64,000 nucleotides of DNA from a bacterium (GTDB taxonomy: Bacteria > Hinthialibacterota > Hinthialibacteria > OLB16), in contig JAJVIK010000002.1 of the NCBI GenBank assembly GCA_022072055.1, forward strand, positions 388,158-452,157, read 5' to 3'. The notes under the pieces were generated by a model. It worked only from the letters and a program-made list of their open reading frames with translations. It made no database searches and was not told the DNA's origin. The stretch's first letter is position 1, and every line of letters starts with the position of its first letter. Position numbers and translations under genes: made by a program. Below are positions 17,749-28,269 of the stretch, piece by piece.

Positions 17749-18558
17749 ATGGACCGAGAGACTTTCAACGAAATCCGGGACTTTGTTTACGCCCGGAGCG
17801 GGATCCACCTGGCGGAACACAAAGAGTCCATGGTCGGCGCGCGAGTCGGCAAGCGGATGCGGGCCTTGGGATTCGACAACCCGCGCGCCTACATGAACTA
17901 CGTCCTGGAGGACCGCGGTGGAGAAGAAGCGGTAAGGCTCCTCGACGCCATCTCCACTAACGTGACCTCCTTCCTCCGGGAACCCAGGGCCTTTGAGTTC
18001 CTGCGGAGCCGGATCGAGGAGTGGTGGCGGGAGGGACGGCGGAAGTTTCGTTTTTGGTCGGCCGCGTGCTCCACGGGCGAGGAGCCTTACAGCATTGCCC
18101 TCACCGCGTTGGAGTCCTCGGCGGGAAACGGCGCGGACCTTCGCATCCTCGCCACCGACATTTCCACGCAGGTCCTTCAGACAGCGGCGCGCGGGATTTA
18201 TTCGGAGGAGCAGGTTGCGCCGCTTGCCGGTGACCTCCTCATCCGTCATTTCGCTCGGACCCTCGGTGAAGGGGGGCGCCCAGAGTATCAGGTTCGGGCG
18301 GCGCTGCGTGACCGAATCTCCTTTTGCCGTTTGAATCTCTCGGACCCTCCTTTTCCCATGAGTGGGCCGTTCGACGTGGTCTTCTGTCGAAACGTGATGA
18401 TCTATTTCGACCTCGCGGTCCGTAATCGTCTGCTTGCCGAGACTCACCGTCTCCTCCGTCCTGGCGGATTCCTGATCCTCGGCCAGTCGGAGGGACTCGC
18501 GGGAGTGACCACCCAGCTTAAGACCGTGGCGCCATCGGTCTATCGCAAAGAGGAATAG
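17749..18558 (+). CDS. cheR: Chemotaxis methyltransferase CheR
   Basis: Product of 269 residues, the normal CheR length. The N-terminal helical domain is followed by the SAM-binding domain with FWSAACSTGEEPYSIA (motif I), LRILATDIS, and FDVVFCRNVMIYFD, all diagnostic. The enzyme methylates glutamates on the receptor helices using SAM in the cytoplasm. The gene lies 120 bases downstream of the receptor, after the hairpin at 17650-17684. The N-terminal signature DFVYARSGIHLAEHKESMVGARV supports ATG 17749 as the start. Confidence 0.95.
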   Translation: MDRETFNEIRDFVYARSGIHLAEHKESMVGARVGKRMRALGFDNPRAYMNYVLEDRGGEEAVRLLDAISTNVTSFLREPRAFEFLRSRIEEWWREGRRKFRFWSAACSTGEEPYSIALTALESSAGNGADLRILATDISTQVLQTAARGIYSEEQVAPLAGDLLIRHFARTLGEGGRPEYQVRAALRDRISFCRLNLSDPPFPMSGPFDVVFCRNVMIYFDLAVRNRLLAETHRLLRPGGFLILGQSEGLAGVTTQLKTVAPSVYRKEE

Positions 18559-18585
18559 GGCCCAGCCAGGGCTTGTGAATCCGCC

Positions 18586-19842
18586 ATGACCATTGACCTG
18601 CAGGTAAAGAGACAGGACCTCGGCAAGCGGGTTCTTTTGGGTATCGCCCTGGGAATTCCATTTCTCGCGACGTCCGGCGCGGGGTGGGATGGAGGGGATG
18701 GAGGGTTCTTTGAGCCGCGCCACCTCTCGTCGATCCCCGGTGAAACCAGGGACCGGCTCAAGCAGTGGGGTCTGACCGAGGAGGTCAACATTGTCGGTGA
18801 GGGGCTTTGGAACGCGAAGGGTGGAAGAAACACCCATCACTCGGGGGAATATCGCGGGAACATCGGACTGTCCCTGGAGCTGGACACCGGCCAGGCGGGC
18901 CTTTGGGAGGAGGGGACCCTGTTCCTTCATCTGGATCTGACGCGCGGGTCTCCCTTCACGGAGGAGCATGTGGGGGCGTACATGTGCTCCTCGAACATCG
19001 AGTGCGAGGATGTCACGCAAATCTCGGAATTCTGGTATCGCCAGTATCTCTTTGACCACAAGGTGTGGGTGAAGCTCGGCAAGATCGACGCTAACGCGGA
19101 GTTCGCGAGAATCGATTACGCCGGTGAGTTCATCCACTCCTGCGGGGCCTTCTCGCCCAACATTCCGCTCCCGACTTATCCCGATCCGGACTGGGGGATC
19201 ATCCTGGGAACGGACCCCGAACAACCGTTTTCAATCGCCGCTGGGGTCTTTCAGGGGCGGCCGGATGGGGGCCGTTCATTGGGCGATTCATTTGAGCGTT
19301 GGGAAGGTCCGTTGGTTCTGGTTGAACCGAGCTTCCGGTACGACTTGCGCGGCCATTCCGGTCGGTTGGCGCTCGGCGGATGGTGGAATGGGGACGAATT
19401 CGACCGTCTGGATCAGGACCTTGAGGACCCTGGGACCGTCAACGGCGCCCATGGATTCTACGTGACCTTGGAACAGGAGATCTGGCGGGAAAACCCCGGA
19501 TGCGCCGAAGGGGAGGAGCAGGGAATCGGCTGGTTCCTTCACTGGGCCTGGGCCCCCGAGGATCGAAGCGAGGTGAAGCGCTTCATCGGGACCGGCCTGC
19601 AGTGGACCGGCATGGTTCCCGGCAGGGACTCCGACATTTCCGGAGCGGCCCTCTTCCGGGCGACCTTTTCCGACGAACTTGTCGCGGTCCACGGCGCTGA
19701 GAGCGCCATCGAGGTTTTCCATGAAGCCCGCCTCACGGAGAACCTGAGTCTCAGACCTGTTGTTCAGTACATCGTCGATCCGATCGACGCAAATGGAAAG
19801 GACGCGCTCGTGCTTGGATTGCGATTCGAAATGTCGTTCTAG
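18586..19842 (+). CDS. OprB-like carbohydrate-selective porin
   Basis: Product of 418 residues. A signal peptide of the form KRVLLGIALGIPFLATSGAGW is followed by alternating polar/hydrophobic beta-strands and a final aromatic residue (FEMSF), the outer-membrane assembly signal. WGLTEEVNIVGEGLWNAKGG and the KLGKIDANAEFARIDYAGEFIHSCGAF region are typical of the OprB family, which passes sugars across the outer membrane. It lies 27 bases after cheR and just before a receiver gene, so it sits inside the chemotaxis operon. This is unusual and suggests that sugar uptake and sensing are linked. Substrate is unknown. Confidence 0.85.
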   Translation: MTIDLQVKRQDLGKRVLLGIALGIPFLATSGAGWDGGDGGFFEPRHLSSIPGETRDRLKQWGLTEEVNIVGEGLWNAKGGRNTHHSGEYRGNIGLSLELDTGQAGLWEEGTLFLHLDLTRGSPFTEEHVGAYMCSSNIECEDVTQISEFWYRQYLFDHKVWVKLGKIDANAEFARIDYAGEFIHSCGAFSPNIPLPTYPDPDWGIILGTDPEQPFSIAAGVFQGRPDGGRSLGDSFERWEGPLVLVEPSFRYDLRGHSGRLALGGWWNGDEFDRLDQDLEDPGTVNGAHGFYVTLEQEIWRENPGCAEGEEQGIGWFLHWAWAPEDRSEVKRFIGTGLQWTGMVPGRDSDISGAALFRATFSDELVAVHGAESAIEVFHEARLTENLSLRPVVQYIVDPIDANGKDALVLGLRFEMSF

Positions 19843-19869
19843 CGGTTCGTGGAAAGGAGTGTGGCTGGG

Positions 19870-20274
19870 ATGTCCAAAGAGGCATGCGACAGGGTGTTAT
19901 TGATGGAGGATGACCCCGCGGTCGGGGAGATGATGGAAAAGATGCTGCTTCAGCTGGGATTCGACCCCCATTGGGTCCGTCGCGGCGAACATGCCATCCA
20001 AGCGTACCGTGAAACCCTGATGACCGGGCAGTGTTACGATTCGGTCATCCTGGACCTGTTTGTGGAGGAAGGCATGGGCGGGATTGAAACTCTGAAAGGT
20101 CTGCGCGAGCTGGACCCGAACGTTAAGGCTCTGGCGGCCACCGGGGCCATGCGGGACCAGGCTCTTCCGGACTACACGGAGATCGGGTTTCGGACCACCC
20201 TCGCCAAACCTTTCACCATGAACGAGCTCAGTCGCGCTCTGCAAATGACGGTCACGGGGGTGAGCGTGGAATGA
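19870..20274 (+). CDS. Single-domain response regulator
   Basis: Product of 134 residues consisting of one receiver domain. The acidic pair (LLMEDDPAVG), phospho-acceptor Asp62 (VILDLFVEEGMGG), the Thr/Ala switch (LAATGA) and Lys in LAKPFTMNEL are all in place. No output domain is present. ATG 19870 follows AAAGGAG, although a GTG at 19849 is also in frame. It ends in an ATGA overlap with cheD. It is less like CheY than the receiver at 20936 and may be a phosphate sink or act on a different target in the same pathway. Confidence 0.88.
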   Translation: MSKEACDRVLLMEDDPAVGEMMEKMLLQLGFDPHWVRRGEHAIQAYRETLMTGQCYDSVILDLFVEEGMGGIETLKGLRELDPNVKALAATGAMRDQALPDYTEIGFRTTLAKPFTMNELSRALQMTVTGVSVE

Positions 20275-20882
20275 GCGCGGCATTCGATCTCCCCGGCTCT
20301 TTGGAGGGCCTCCGGTCTCGGTCCACGCTCGGAGGTGGAGCCGACACGGACTTCCGTCCTGAAATCGGCTACAGCTTGATCCGCGAGCGACCGGGGGCGT
20401 CCGGAGTGAGTTGGCTGGTGGGGGTCGGAGAGTTCTCGGTCTCGGATCGGCCGAAAGATGTCTTGATCGCGCATTCCCTGGGATCCTGCCTGGGGTTGTC
20501 CGTCTATGACCCAGTGCTCCGCCTCGGGGGGATGGCTCACTGCATGCTTCCCCTCTCCAAGCAGAATCCGATGCGAGCCTCGGAGCGCCCCGCGCTTTAT
20601 GTGGACACGGGGATTCAAGTCCTCCTTGAGCACTTGTTCGGTCTGGGCGCGCGCAAGGAAAATCTGGTGATCAAAGCCGCCGGATGCGCGGCGATCCTCC
20701 ACGACAACGGAATGTTCAGAATCGGGGAGAAGAATTACGCCGTGCTGCGCAAAGTGCTTTGGAAGAACGACCTGCTCGTGACTTCCGAGGAAACCGGAGG
20801 GAGCGCCCCGCGAACCGTGTCCCTGGAGATAAAGACCGGCAGGACCTTTGTTCAATCCGGAGGCCAACATCGGGAGCTCTAG
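20271..20882 (+). CDS. cheD: Chemoreceptor glutamine deamidase CheD
   Basis: Product of 203 residues with an N-terminal extension of about 45 residues before the CheD core. The catalytic Cys73 (HSLGSCLG) and His90 (GGMAHCML) are 17 apart, as Cys27/His44 are in the Thermotoga enzyme. The Thr that completes the triad there appears to be Ala67 here. VIKAAGCAAI and GEKNYAVLRKVL are typical of the family. CheD deamidates receptor glutamines and binds CheC/CheX-type phosphatases. It overlaps the preceding receiver gene by an ATGA junction and precedes cheY by 53 bases. Confidence 0.92.
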   Translation: MSAAFDLPGSLEGLRSRSTLGGGADTDFRPEIGYSLIRERPGASGVSWLVGVGEFSVSDRPKDVLIAHSLGSCLGLSVYDPVLRLGGMAHCMLPLSKQNPMRASERPALYVDTGIQVLLEHLFGLGARKENLVIKAAGCAAILHDNGMFRIGEKNYAVLRKVLWKNDLLVTSEETGGSAPRTVSLEIKTGRTFVQSGGQHREL

Positions 20883-20935
20883 AAGGCGCCCGAGATCTCG
20901 GTCGTCACCGTCCGGGACGAGAGGAGGCTTAAGCG

Positions 20936-21314
20936 ATGGCGTTCAACATACTGGTGGTGGATGACTCGGGCACGGTCCGGGATTTCTTTGGAAAAACCCT
21001 GAGGCTCGCGGGGATTCCTTTGGGGGACCTGTTTCAGGCGCGGAACGGCGCCGAGGCGCTGGCCATCCTCAAGCATCACTGGATCGATCTGGTGTTCACG
21101 GACATCAACATGCCGCTGATGGACGGTTTCGAGCTGGTCGAGGCGATGCGGGAAGACGATCTCCTCGAACGACTCCCGGTCGTGGTGGTGTCCGCGGAAC
21201 AGGACCCGATGGGAATTGAAGAAATGCTGTCCAAGGGGGCGAGGGCCTATGTTCGCAAGCCTTTCACTCCGGAACGGATAAAGGAAGTCGTCGAGGATCT
21301 GTTGGGAGTCGGCC

Positions 21315-21325
<11 letters not shown>
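20936..21325 (+). CDS. cheY: Chemotaxis response regulator CheY
   Basis: Product of 129 residues, one receiver domain. The acidic pocket (LVVDDSGTVRD), phospho-acceptor Asp56 (LVFTDINMPLMDG), VVVVSAEQ switch and Lys in YVRKPFTPERIKE are present. It would be phosphorylated by CheA and act on the flagellar switch, or on a type IV pilus motor; no motility genes are in the window. GAGGAGGC lies 7 bases before ATG 20936. It overlaps the next gene by 11 bases, which encodes a CheX-like phosphatase, so the pair is probably made in fixed ratio. Confidence 0.92.
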
Positions 21326-22804
<1,479 letters not shown>

Positions 22805-22810
22805 ATCCGA

Positions 22811-25800
22811 TCAGCTCGCGGCCTGCCCTCGCAGAACTCCCGACACTGTGGCCGCCAGGTCGCGCGGCTTGAAGGGCTTGTGGATGAAGGGAGCCTCCGT
22901 GTCCACAAAACCGTGGGGCGCCATGGCCTCATCCGTGTACCCGGACATGTAGAGCACTTTCAGGTCCGGATGATCCGCTCGCAGGCATTCCACCAGGGCC
23001 GCGCCGCTCATTCCGGGCATGACCACATCGGTGATGAGCAGATTGGGACTCAAGCCCTCCGAACCAACCAGCCGAAGGGCCTCGCTCGCGTTTTCCGCCA
23101 CTCTCACCTCATAACCGAGGCTGCTCAGGAATCTCTCGACCAGGGTCCGAATGGAAGGCTCGTCTTCAACCACGAGCAAGGTTTCTCCGTTTCCCCTCAG
23201 GTCCTCGCCTTCGCCCAGGGGGCCTCTGAAGTCCGGCTCCGCGTCTGTTCTTGGGAGGAGAACCTTGAAGATCGCGCCCTTGCCCGGCTCCGAATCCACC
23301 CAGATTTCCCCACCATGTTGCTTGACAATCCCGTACACCGTGGAGAGGCCGAGACCGGTCCCTTTTCCTTTCTCCTTGGTGGTGAAGAAAGGCTCGAAGA
23401 TCTGGGGCAAGGTTTCTTTAGTCATCCCGCAACCCGTGTCGGTGACGGACATCATGACATAGCTTCCGGGCGCGAGCGCCAAGCTGTCTTGCGGTTCCGA
23501 TTCCGGTTGATCCACATTGGAGGTCTCGATGGTCAGCCGGCCGCCCATGGGCATGGCGTCTCGGGCATTGACCACAAGGTTCATGATGACCTGTTCGATT
23601 TGTCCCGCGTCGGCCATCACCGGGGCCAGGTTCCCCGCGAGACGCAGCTCCAGGGAGACATCTTCTCCAATCAACCGTCGCAACATCTTTTGAAGGTTCT
23701 GGATCACGGCGTCGAGGTTCACAACCTCGGGTTCCAGCGTCTGCCTCCGGCTGAAAGCCAGGAGCTGTCGTGTCAGCGCCGCCGAGCGCTTCCCGGCGGA
23801 CACGATCTCAGCGACCGTTTCGTGGTATGGATCGCTGGCCTGCAAGTCTCCCAAGAGCATCTCCCCGTACCCGAGGATGACGCTCAGCATGTTGTTGAAA
23901 TCATGGGCCACCCCTCCCGCGAGACGTCCCACCGCCTCCATCTTCTGGGCCTGACGAAGTTGGGATTCCAGGGAAAGCTTCTCGGTGATGTCCTCAACCA
24001 GTTCCACGGCAGCGGTGATTTCGCCGGCTGAATTGAGGAGCGGAGAGGACACAATCCGGTACTTCCGATTTCCCGCGCCTTGCTGGGTCTGCAAGGTGGC
24101 CTCGTGGACCTTGCCATCCCGCAGCGTCTGGTACGTTGGGCAGTTATCGCAAATCACGTTGCGGGGCGGATCACTGAAGACCTGATGGCAGATCGGGCGC
24201 CTCGCCGACTCCACCCCCGGAAACCACTCGTGCATGCGATGGTTCATCTCGAGGATTTCCATCCCGGGGCCGATCAGGGCCACGCCGATTTCGATGTTGT
24301 CCAGGATGCTGCGGAGCTTCGCCTCGCTTTCCGCCAAGGCGCGCTCGGCGCGCTTGCGCCCGGTGATGTCCTCCTTGACCGCGACAAAGTGCTCGATCAC
24401 GCCGCGTGAATCCTTGACGGGCGAGATCGAGGCGGACTCCCAGAAAAGCTCCCCGTTCTTCTTCCGGTTATGGAATTCACCCCGCCATTCATCCCCCCGA
24501 GTGATGGTTTCCCACATCCGCTCATACTCTTCCCGCGGAGTCTCCCCGGACTTCAGGACGCGCGGGTTCTTCCCGATGACCTCCTCCCGCGAATACCCGG
24601 ACACCTGAGTGAATTTGGGGTTCACATACTCGATGCTCCCCTCCGTGTTGGTGATGACAATCGAGGCCGGGCTGAACTCGATCGCGTGCCACAGCTTGCG
24701 TAAGTCCTCCTCGGCGCGCTTGCGTTCGGTGATGTCTCGGACCAGACCCAAGTTGTATCCCTGGCCCTCATACTCGAAGTAATTGGCGCTGACCTCCACC
24801 GGGAAGATCCGACCGTCCTTGGTCCGGTGCCTGGTCTCGAAAGTGAGCGAGCCGCGCGCCTTGAGTTCGCTCCAGTGCTCCCGCCAGCGGTGAGCGGGAA
24901 AATCCGGGTCGATGTCCGGAACGGAAAGCGTGAGAATCTCCCCGCGAGGCCACCCCAGAGCTCGACACGCCTCCTCATTCACGTGCAGGACACGCCCCTC
25001 TTCGTCGATGAGGAAGGCGGCCTCGCGCACATGGTTGAGAGCGAAGTCCAGGAGGGTCAGCTGCCGCGCGGCCTGCTTGCGCTCCACAAGGTCCATGACC
25101 ATCGACGCGAGCGCTTGGACCATCTCGACATCCTTCTCGTCATAGTCCGTGGACTTATTCCCGACTCCGATGATGGCGGTCACGCGGCCATCCCGCACGA
25201 CCGGGACTCCTAGGTCGCGGGCCACGGGGGCGTGTCCCATCGGCAGCCCCTTCGTGTGCGGAAGGCTGGCGTAGTCGTTGTGGATGACCGGCGCTTTGGC
25301 GTGGAAACAATCGACCCAGACACCCGCCTCGCTGATCGGATAGTGCAGCCCCTTGCCCTCCGCCAGGCATGTTTCCTCCTTGAGCGTGTTGGTGGACCAC
25401 ATTTGCAGGGTCAGGCGATGCTGATCCGGGTCCACGAAATGGAAATAGCCGATGCGGCTCCCGGTATAAAACTCGGCCGCGTCAAGGCCGGCCCGCAAGA
25501 GGTCGTCGAGGCTGCCGCGCGAGGCGATCTCGGATAAGTCCAGACGCTTGCGCAGCAGGGTTTCGGAGCGCTTCCGGGCCCCGATGTCTCGGATGAAGCA
25601 GAAGATTCGGCCCCCGGCGATCGGCCAATAGGAGGCGTTGACCTCCACATCCCAAACCGTTCCGTCCTTCGTGCGGTGGAAGGACTCGAACAGGTCCGTC
25701 CCTTGCTCCATGATTCGTTGCACATGGGCCGCGACATCCGCGCGGTCCTCCTTGACCTCGAACTCCCAAACCTCCTTGCCGACTATCTCCTCGCGGGAGT

Positions 25801-27226
25801 AGCCCGAGCGGTTCAGATAGGCGTCGTTGACCTCGACAATGCGACCTTCCGTGTCCACGGTCCAGAAGCCATCCGCCGAGGTCTCGATGACCGCGCGGTA
25901 TCGCTGCTCGCGATCCTGGAGCGCCTCCTCGGCGCGTTTTCGCTCCACGCGAGTGCGCAGGGTGACAATTCCGAAGGCCAAATCTTGCGAGAGCTCCTCC
26001 AGCAGCTGAACCTCATCGGGTCCGAGCGGATGGTCCTCCGGGGAATTGATCACGAGGACCCCGAAAGCGCGGCTGTCTTCGTCCATGAGAGGAAGCGCGA
26101 TCACGGAGCGAACACCATAATGCGCGGCGCGCTCGCGCCAGACCGCCAGGGCCGGATCGGCGTTCACATCCTGAACATGAACCATCTCTCCGCTTCGGAT
26201 CGCGCGGCCCGAGGGGCCTTTCCCGGTCTGCGACTCCTCGTCCCAGGAGATATGAATGGTCTCGACAATCTCGGGCCGGACCCCATGCCAAGCCACGGGG
26301 CGCACGGTCTTGAGGGGGTCCTGTTCCGCGTAACCCACCCAAGCCACCTGGTATCCCGCCTCCTCGCAGACAATCCGGCAGATCTCCTTCAAAAGGGTCT
26401 GCTCGTCATTGGCGCGCAAGAGGGCCTGGTTGCATTCACCCAGGGTGCGGAGCGCGCGATTCACCCGGAGAAGCTCCTCCTCCGTGGTTTTCTGATCCTC
26501 AAGAAGCGAAAGGAGCGCGCGGCGCGAGCGCTCCGAAGACTCCAGGAGCCGCTTGATGCGCTGCTCGTTTCGCACCAGCTCCGCCGTCCGCTCGACGACC
26601 TTTTCCTCCAGGGCGGCCTTGGCCCGCAAGAGGTCCTCTTCCGCGCGCTTGCGCACCCCGATCTCGCGCTCAAGGTCTTCGTAGGCCCTCCGCAAACGAG
26701 TGTGGCTGTTGATCTCGTTTTTCAACACCAGCGCGGCGAAGCTAAAGAACGTGGGCAAGGTGGGCGACAGGTCCCGGATGGCGACATGCAGCCCCTCCAT
26801 CTTGAGAACCCCGACCACTTCGGAACCAACCAGGAGCGGGACCGCCCAGGTGTACCCCCTGGAAAACTCAGGGGTCAGCATGCGAGTCTCGCGGAACGGC
26901 CTTTCCTCCTCGACCGGCGCGCGCGACTCCAGGGCCGTTCGGACAAGTTCATCTTCGATCGAAGCGAGCGGCTCATCGCCCCCCTGGAGGTCCGCCATCC
27001 GCGGTTTTCCGTCGATCCAGTAGTAGAGGACAAGGTCGAGTCCGCCGATGACCTCCCCGATGGCCCTCAACAATCCTCCAATCGTGTTCTCAAGTCCGGA
27101 GACTGAGCCGACACGGTTCATCAAGTGGATGATCAGCTGCAGGTGTGACTTGTCGGCGGCGAGTTTTTTGAGACGCTCCTCCAGCCGCGCGATTTCCGTC
27201 TTGCGGGCGGCGCGCTTGTCGCTCAT
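22811..27226 (-). CDS. Hybrid sensor histidine kinase with multiple GAF and PAS domains
   Basis: Product of 1471 residues with no membrane segment. Order: short coiled coil, GAF-like domain (about 40-165), a long coiled coil, GAF (about 260-420), PAS, a second GAF-like module of the type fused to methyl-accepting sensors (SRIGYFHFVDPDQHRLTLQ), PAS, PAS, PAS with a CDNCPTY cysteine pair, then HisKA with His1108 (GGVAHDFNNMLS), HATPase (NLVVNARDAM, DTGCGM, GTGLGLSTVYG) and a C-terminal receiver with Asp1400 (LLITDVVMPG). ATG 27226 overlaps the stop of the methyltransferase gene (ATGA), so the frame running further upstream is not used. It is the last gene of an operon with corrinoid and methyltransferase proteins and may signal their methylation state or their substrate. 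Confidence 0.93.
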   Translation of the reverse strand: MSDKRAARKTEIARLEERLKKLAADKSHLQLIIHLMNRVGSVSGLENTIGGLLRAIGEVIGGLDLVLYYWIDGKPRMADLQGGDEPLASIEDELVRTALESRAPVEEERPFRETRMLTPEFSRGYTWAVPLLVGSEVVGVLKMEGLHVAIRDLSPTLPTFFSFAALVLKNEINSHTRLRRAYEDLEREIGVRKRAEEDLLRAKAALEEKVVERTAELVRNEQRIKRLLESSERSRRALLSLLEDQKTTEEELLRVNRALRTLGECNQALLRANDEQTLLKEICRIVCEEAGYQVAWVGYAEQDPLKTVRPVAWHGVRPEIVETIHISWDEESQTGKGPSGRAIRSGEMVHVQDVNADPALAVWRERAAHYGVRSVIALPLMDEDSRAFGVLVINSPEDHPLGPDEVQLLEELSQDLAFGIVTLRTRVERKRAEEALQDREQRYRAVIETSADGFWTVDTEGRIVEVNDAYLNRSGYSREEIVGKEVWEFEVKEDRADVAAHVQRIMEQGTDLFESFHRTKDGTVWDVEVNASYWPIAGGRIFCFIRDIGARKRSETLLRKRLDLSEIASRGSLDDLLRAGLDAAEFYTGSRIGYFHFVDPDQHRLTLQMWSTNTLKEETCLAEGKGLHYPISEAGVWVDCFHAKAPVIHNDYASLPHTKGLPMGHAPVARDLGVPVVRDGRVTAIIGVGNKSTDYDEKDVEMVQALASMVMDLVERKQAARQLTLLDFALNHVREAAFLIDEEGRVLHVNEEACRALGWPRGEILTLSVPDIDPDFPAHRWREHWSELKARGSLTFETRHRTKDGRIFPVEVSANYFEYEGQGYNLGLVRDITERKRAEEDLRKLWHAIEFSPASIVITNTEGSIEYVNPKFTQVSGYSREEVIGKNPRVLKSGETPREEYERMWETITRGDEWRGEFHNRKKNGELFWESASISPVKDSRGVIEHFVAVKEDITGRKRAERALAESEAKLRSILDNIEIGVALIGPGMEILEMNHRMHEWFPGVESARRPICHQVFSDPPRNVICDNCPTYQTLRDGKVHEATLQTQQGAGNRKYRIVSSPLLNSAGEITAAVELVEDITEKLSLESQLRQAQKMEAVGRLAGGVAHDFNNMLSVILGYGEMLLGDLQASDPYHETVAEIVSAGKRSAALTRQLLAFSRRQTLEPEVVNLDAVIQNLQKMLRRLIGEDVSLELRLAGNLAPVMADAGQIEQVIMNLVVNARDAMPMGGRLTIETSNVDQPESEPQDSLALAPGSYVMMSVTDTGCGMTKETLPQIFEPFFTTKEKGKGTGLGLSTVYGIVKQHGGEIWVDSEPGKGAIFKVLLPRTDAEPDFRGPLGEGEDLRGNGETLLVVEDEPSIRTLVERFLSSLGYEVRVAENASEALRLVGSEGLSPNLLITDVVMPGMSGAALVECLRADHPDLKVLYMSGYTDEAMAPHGFVDTEAPFIHKPFKPRDLAATVSGVLRGQAAS

Positions 27227-28269
27227 GAGGGGTTCCCCCCTTCGAGCGAGCCGAACTCGAACGCCGCCTCGAGCATGGCGCGGATGTTCGGTTCGGGGAT
27301 GTCGAGGGGCATGACACAAGTGCCGAAAAGGAACTTCCCTCCGGGGAGGCCCGCCTGGATGATCTTCCTCACCTGCATCCGGATCTCCTCCGGACTCCAG
27401 TCGATGAGGGCGATGTCATTGATCGTGGCGCAAGCCAGGGCGCGTCCGGCGAGGATTTCCTTGCCCTCCCGGACTCGGTCGAACGGGCCCATGTAATAGC
27501 CCTTGATTCCCGTCCGCTCGAAAACGGTCGCCATGACCGGGTTGATCCTGGCGGTGCCGCCGTAATACACCACTCCCGCGGGGCCCGCCGCGCGGATGTC
27601 CTTCTCGATCCAGGGGAGGGAGCACTCCTGGAAGAATCCCATCGGCACAATGTCCGTGGAGCCGAAAGGATTGGAGTAGATCAGCACATCCGCCCCGGCC
27701 TCGCGGTAGGCGGTCAGCTCCTTCACAAAGAACTCATGGCACCTGGACAGGAGCTCCTCGCGCGCGCCGGCGGGGCCAAGGAACAACAGGTCCATCCACC
27801 TCTCCATGCCCATGAGCAGCGCGGGGAGGGCCATCGAGGCCGTTATGTACGCGCAGATCGGATACTTCCCGCCGATCTCCCGGCGCAGGATGCTCAGGCA
27901 CTTGAGGGTCTCCTCAAAAGCCGGATGCGCGGATACATCCTCCGGAATTTCGAGACGTGGGATGTCCTCCAAGGAATTGATGACCCAATCCTCGACGTTC
28001 GGCGGACCGTTCTCGGCGAAGAGGATCTTTCGGCACCCGAGAAACTCGGCTTCTTTCCCCACATAGAAAAGGCACCAGACATTGTCGTGACCGTACTTCT
28101 CGCGCATCCGGATCTGCGCCTCGGCCACTCGTTCCCCATGCGAGTAATACTCTTCGAGACGAAGGTTCAGCTCTCCCGCTCCCTGATCGAGGAGGTTGCA
28201 GAACACGGGGATCCGGTCGACCGCGGCCCCGTCAAAAGCCGCGCTGAGTCGCTGCATTCCAGTCACCAT
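27223..28269 (-). CDS. Uroporphyrinogen decarboxylase-family corrinoid methyltransferase (MtaA-like)
   Basis: Product of 348 residues of the UroD/MtaA superfamily. The end of the barrel carries KFLFGTCVMPLDIPEPNIRAM, matching the G-C-x-VP-x4-P-x-NI signature in which Cys binds zinc in the methyl-transfer members. The start QRLSAAFDGAAVDRIPVF is also standard. True haem-pathway UroD residues are not seen. Partnered with the corrinoid protein encoded just upstream (7-base overlap), it would move a methyl group between that corrinoid and a thiol or another acceptor. It is followed by the hybrid kinase gene in an ATGA overlap. The substrate is unknown. Confidence 0.85.
   Translation of the reverse strand: MVTGMQRLSAAFDGAAVDRIPVFCNLLDQGAGELNLRLEEYYSHGERVAEAQIRMREKYGHDNVWCLFYVGKEAEFLGCRKILFAENGPPNVEDWVINSLEDIPRLEIPEDVSAHPAFEETLKCLSILRREIGGKYPICAYITASMALPALLMGMERWMDLLFLGPAGAREELLSRCHEFFVKELTAYREAGADVLIYSNPFGSTDIVPMGFFQECSLPWIEKDIRAAGPAGVVYYGGTARINPVMATVFERTGIKGYYMGPFDRVREGKEILAGRALACATINDIALIDWSPEEIRMQVRKIIQAGLPGGKFLFGTCVMPLDIPEPNIRAMLEAAFEFGSLEGGNPS

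Noticed and set aside
27227-27319. N-terminal extension of the hybrid kinase
   Set aside because: It overlaps the methyltransferase gene; ATG 27226 makes an ATGA junction and starts the expected coiled coil.
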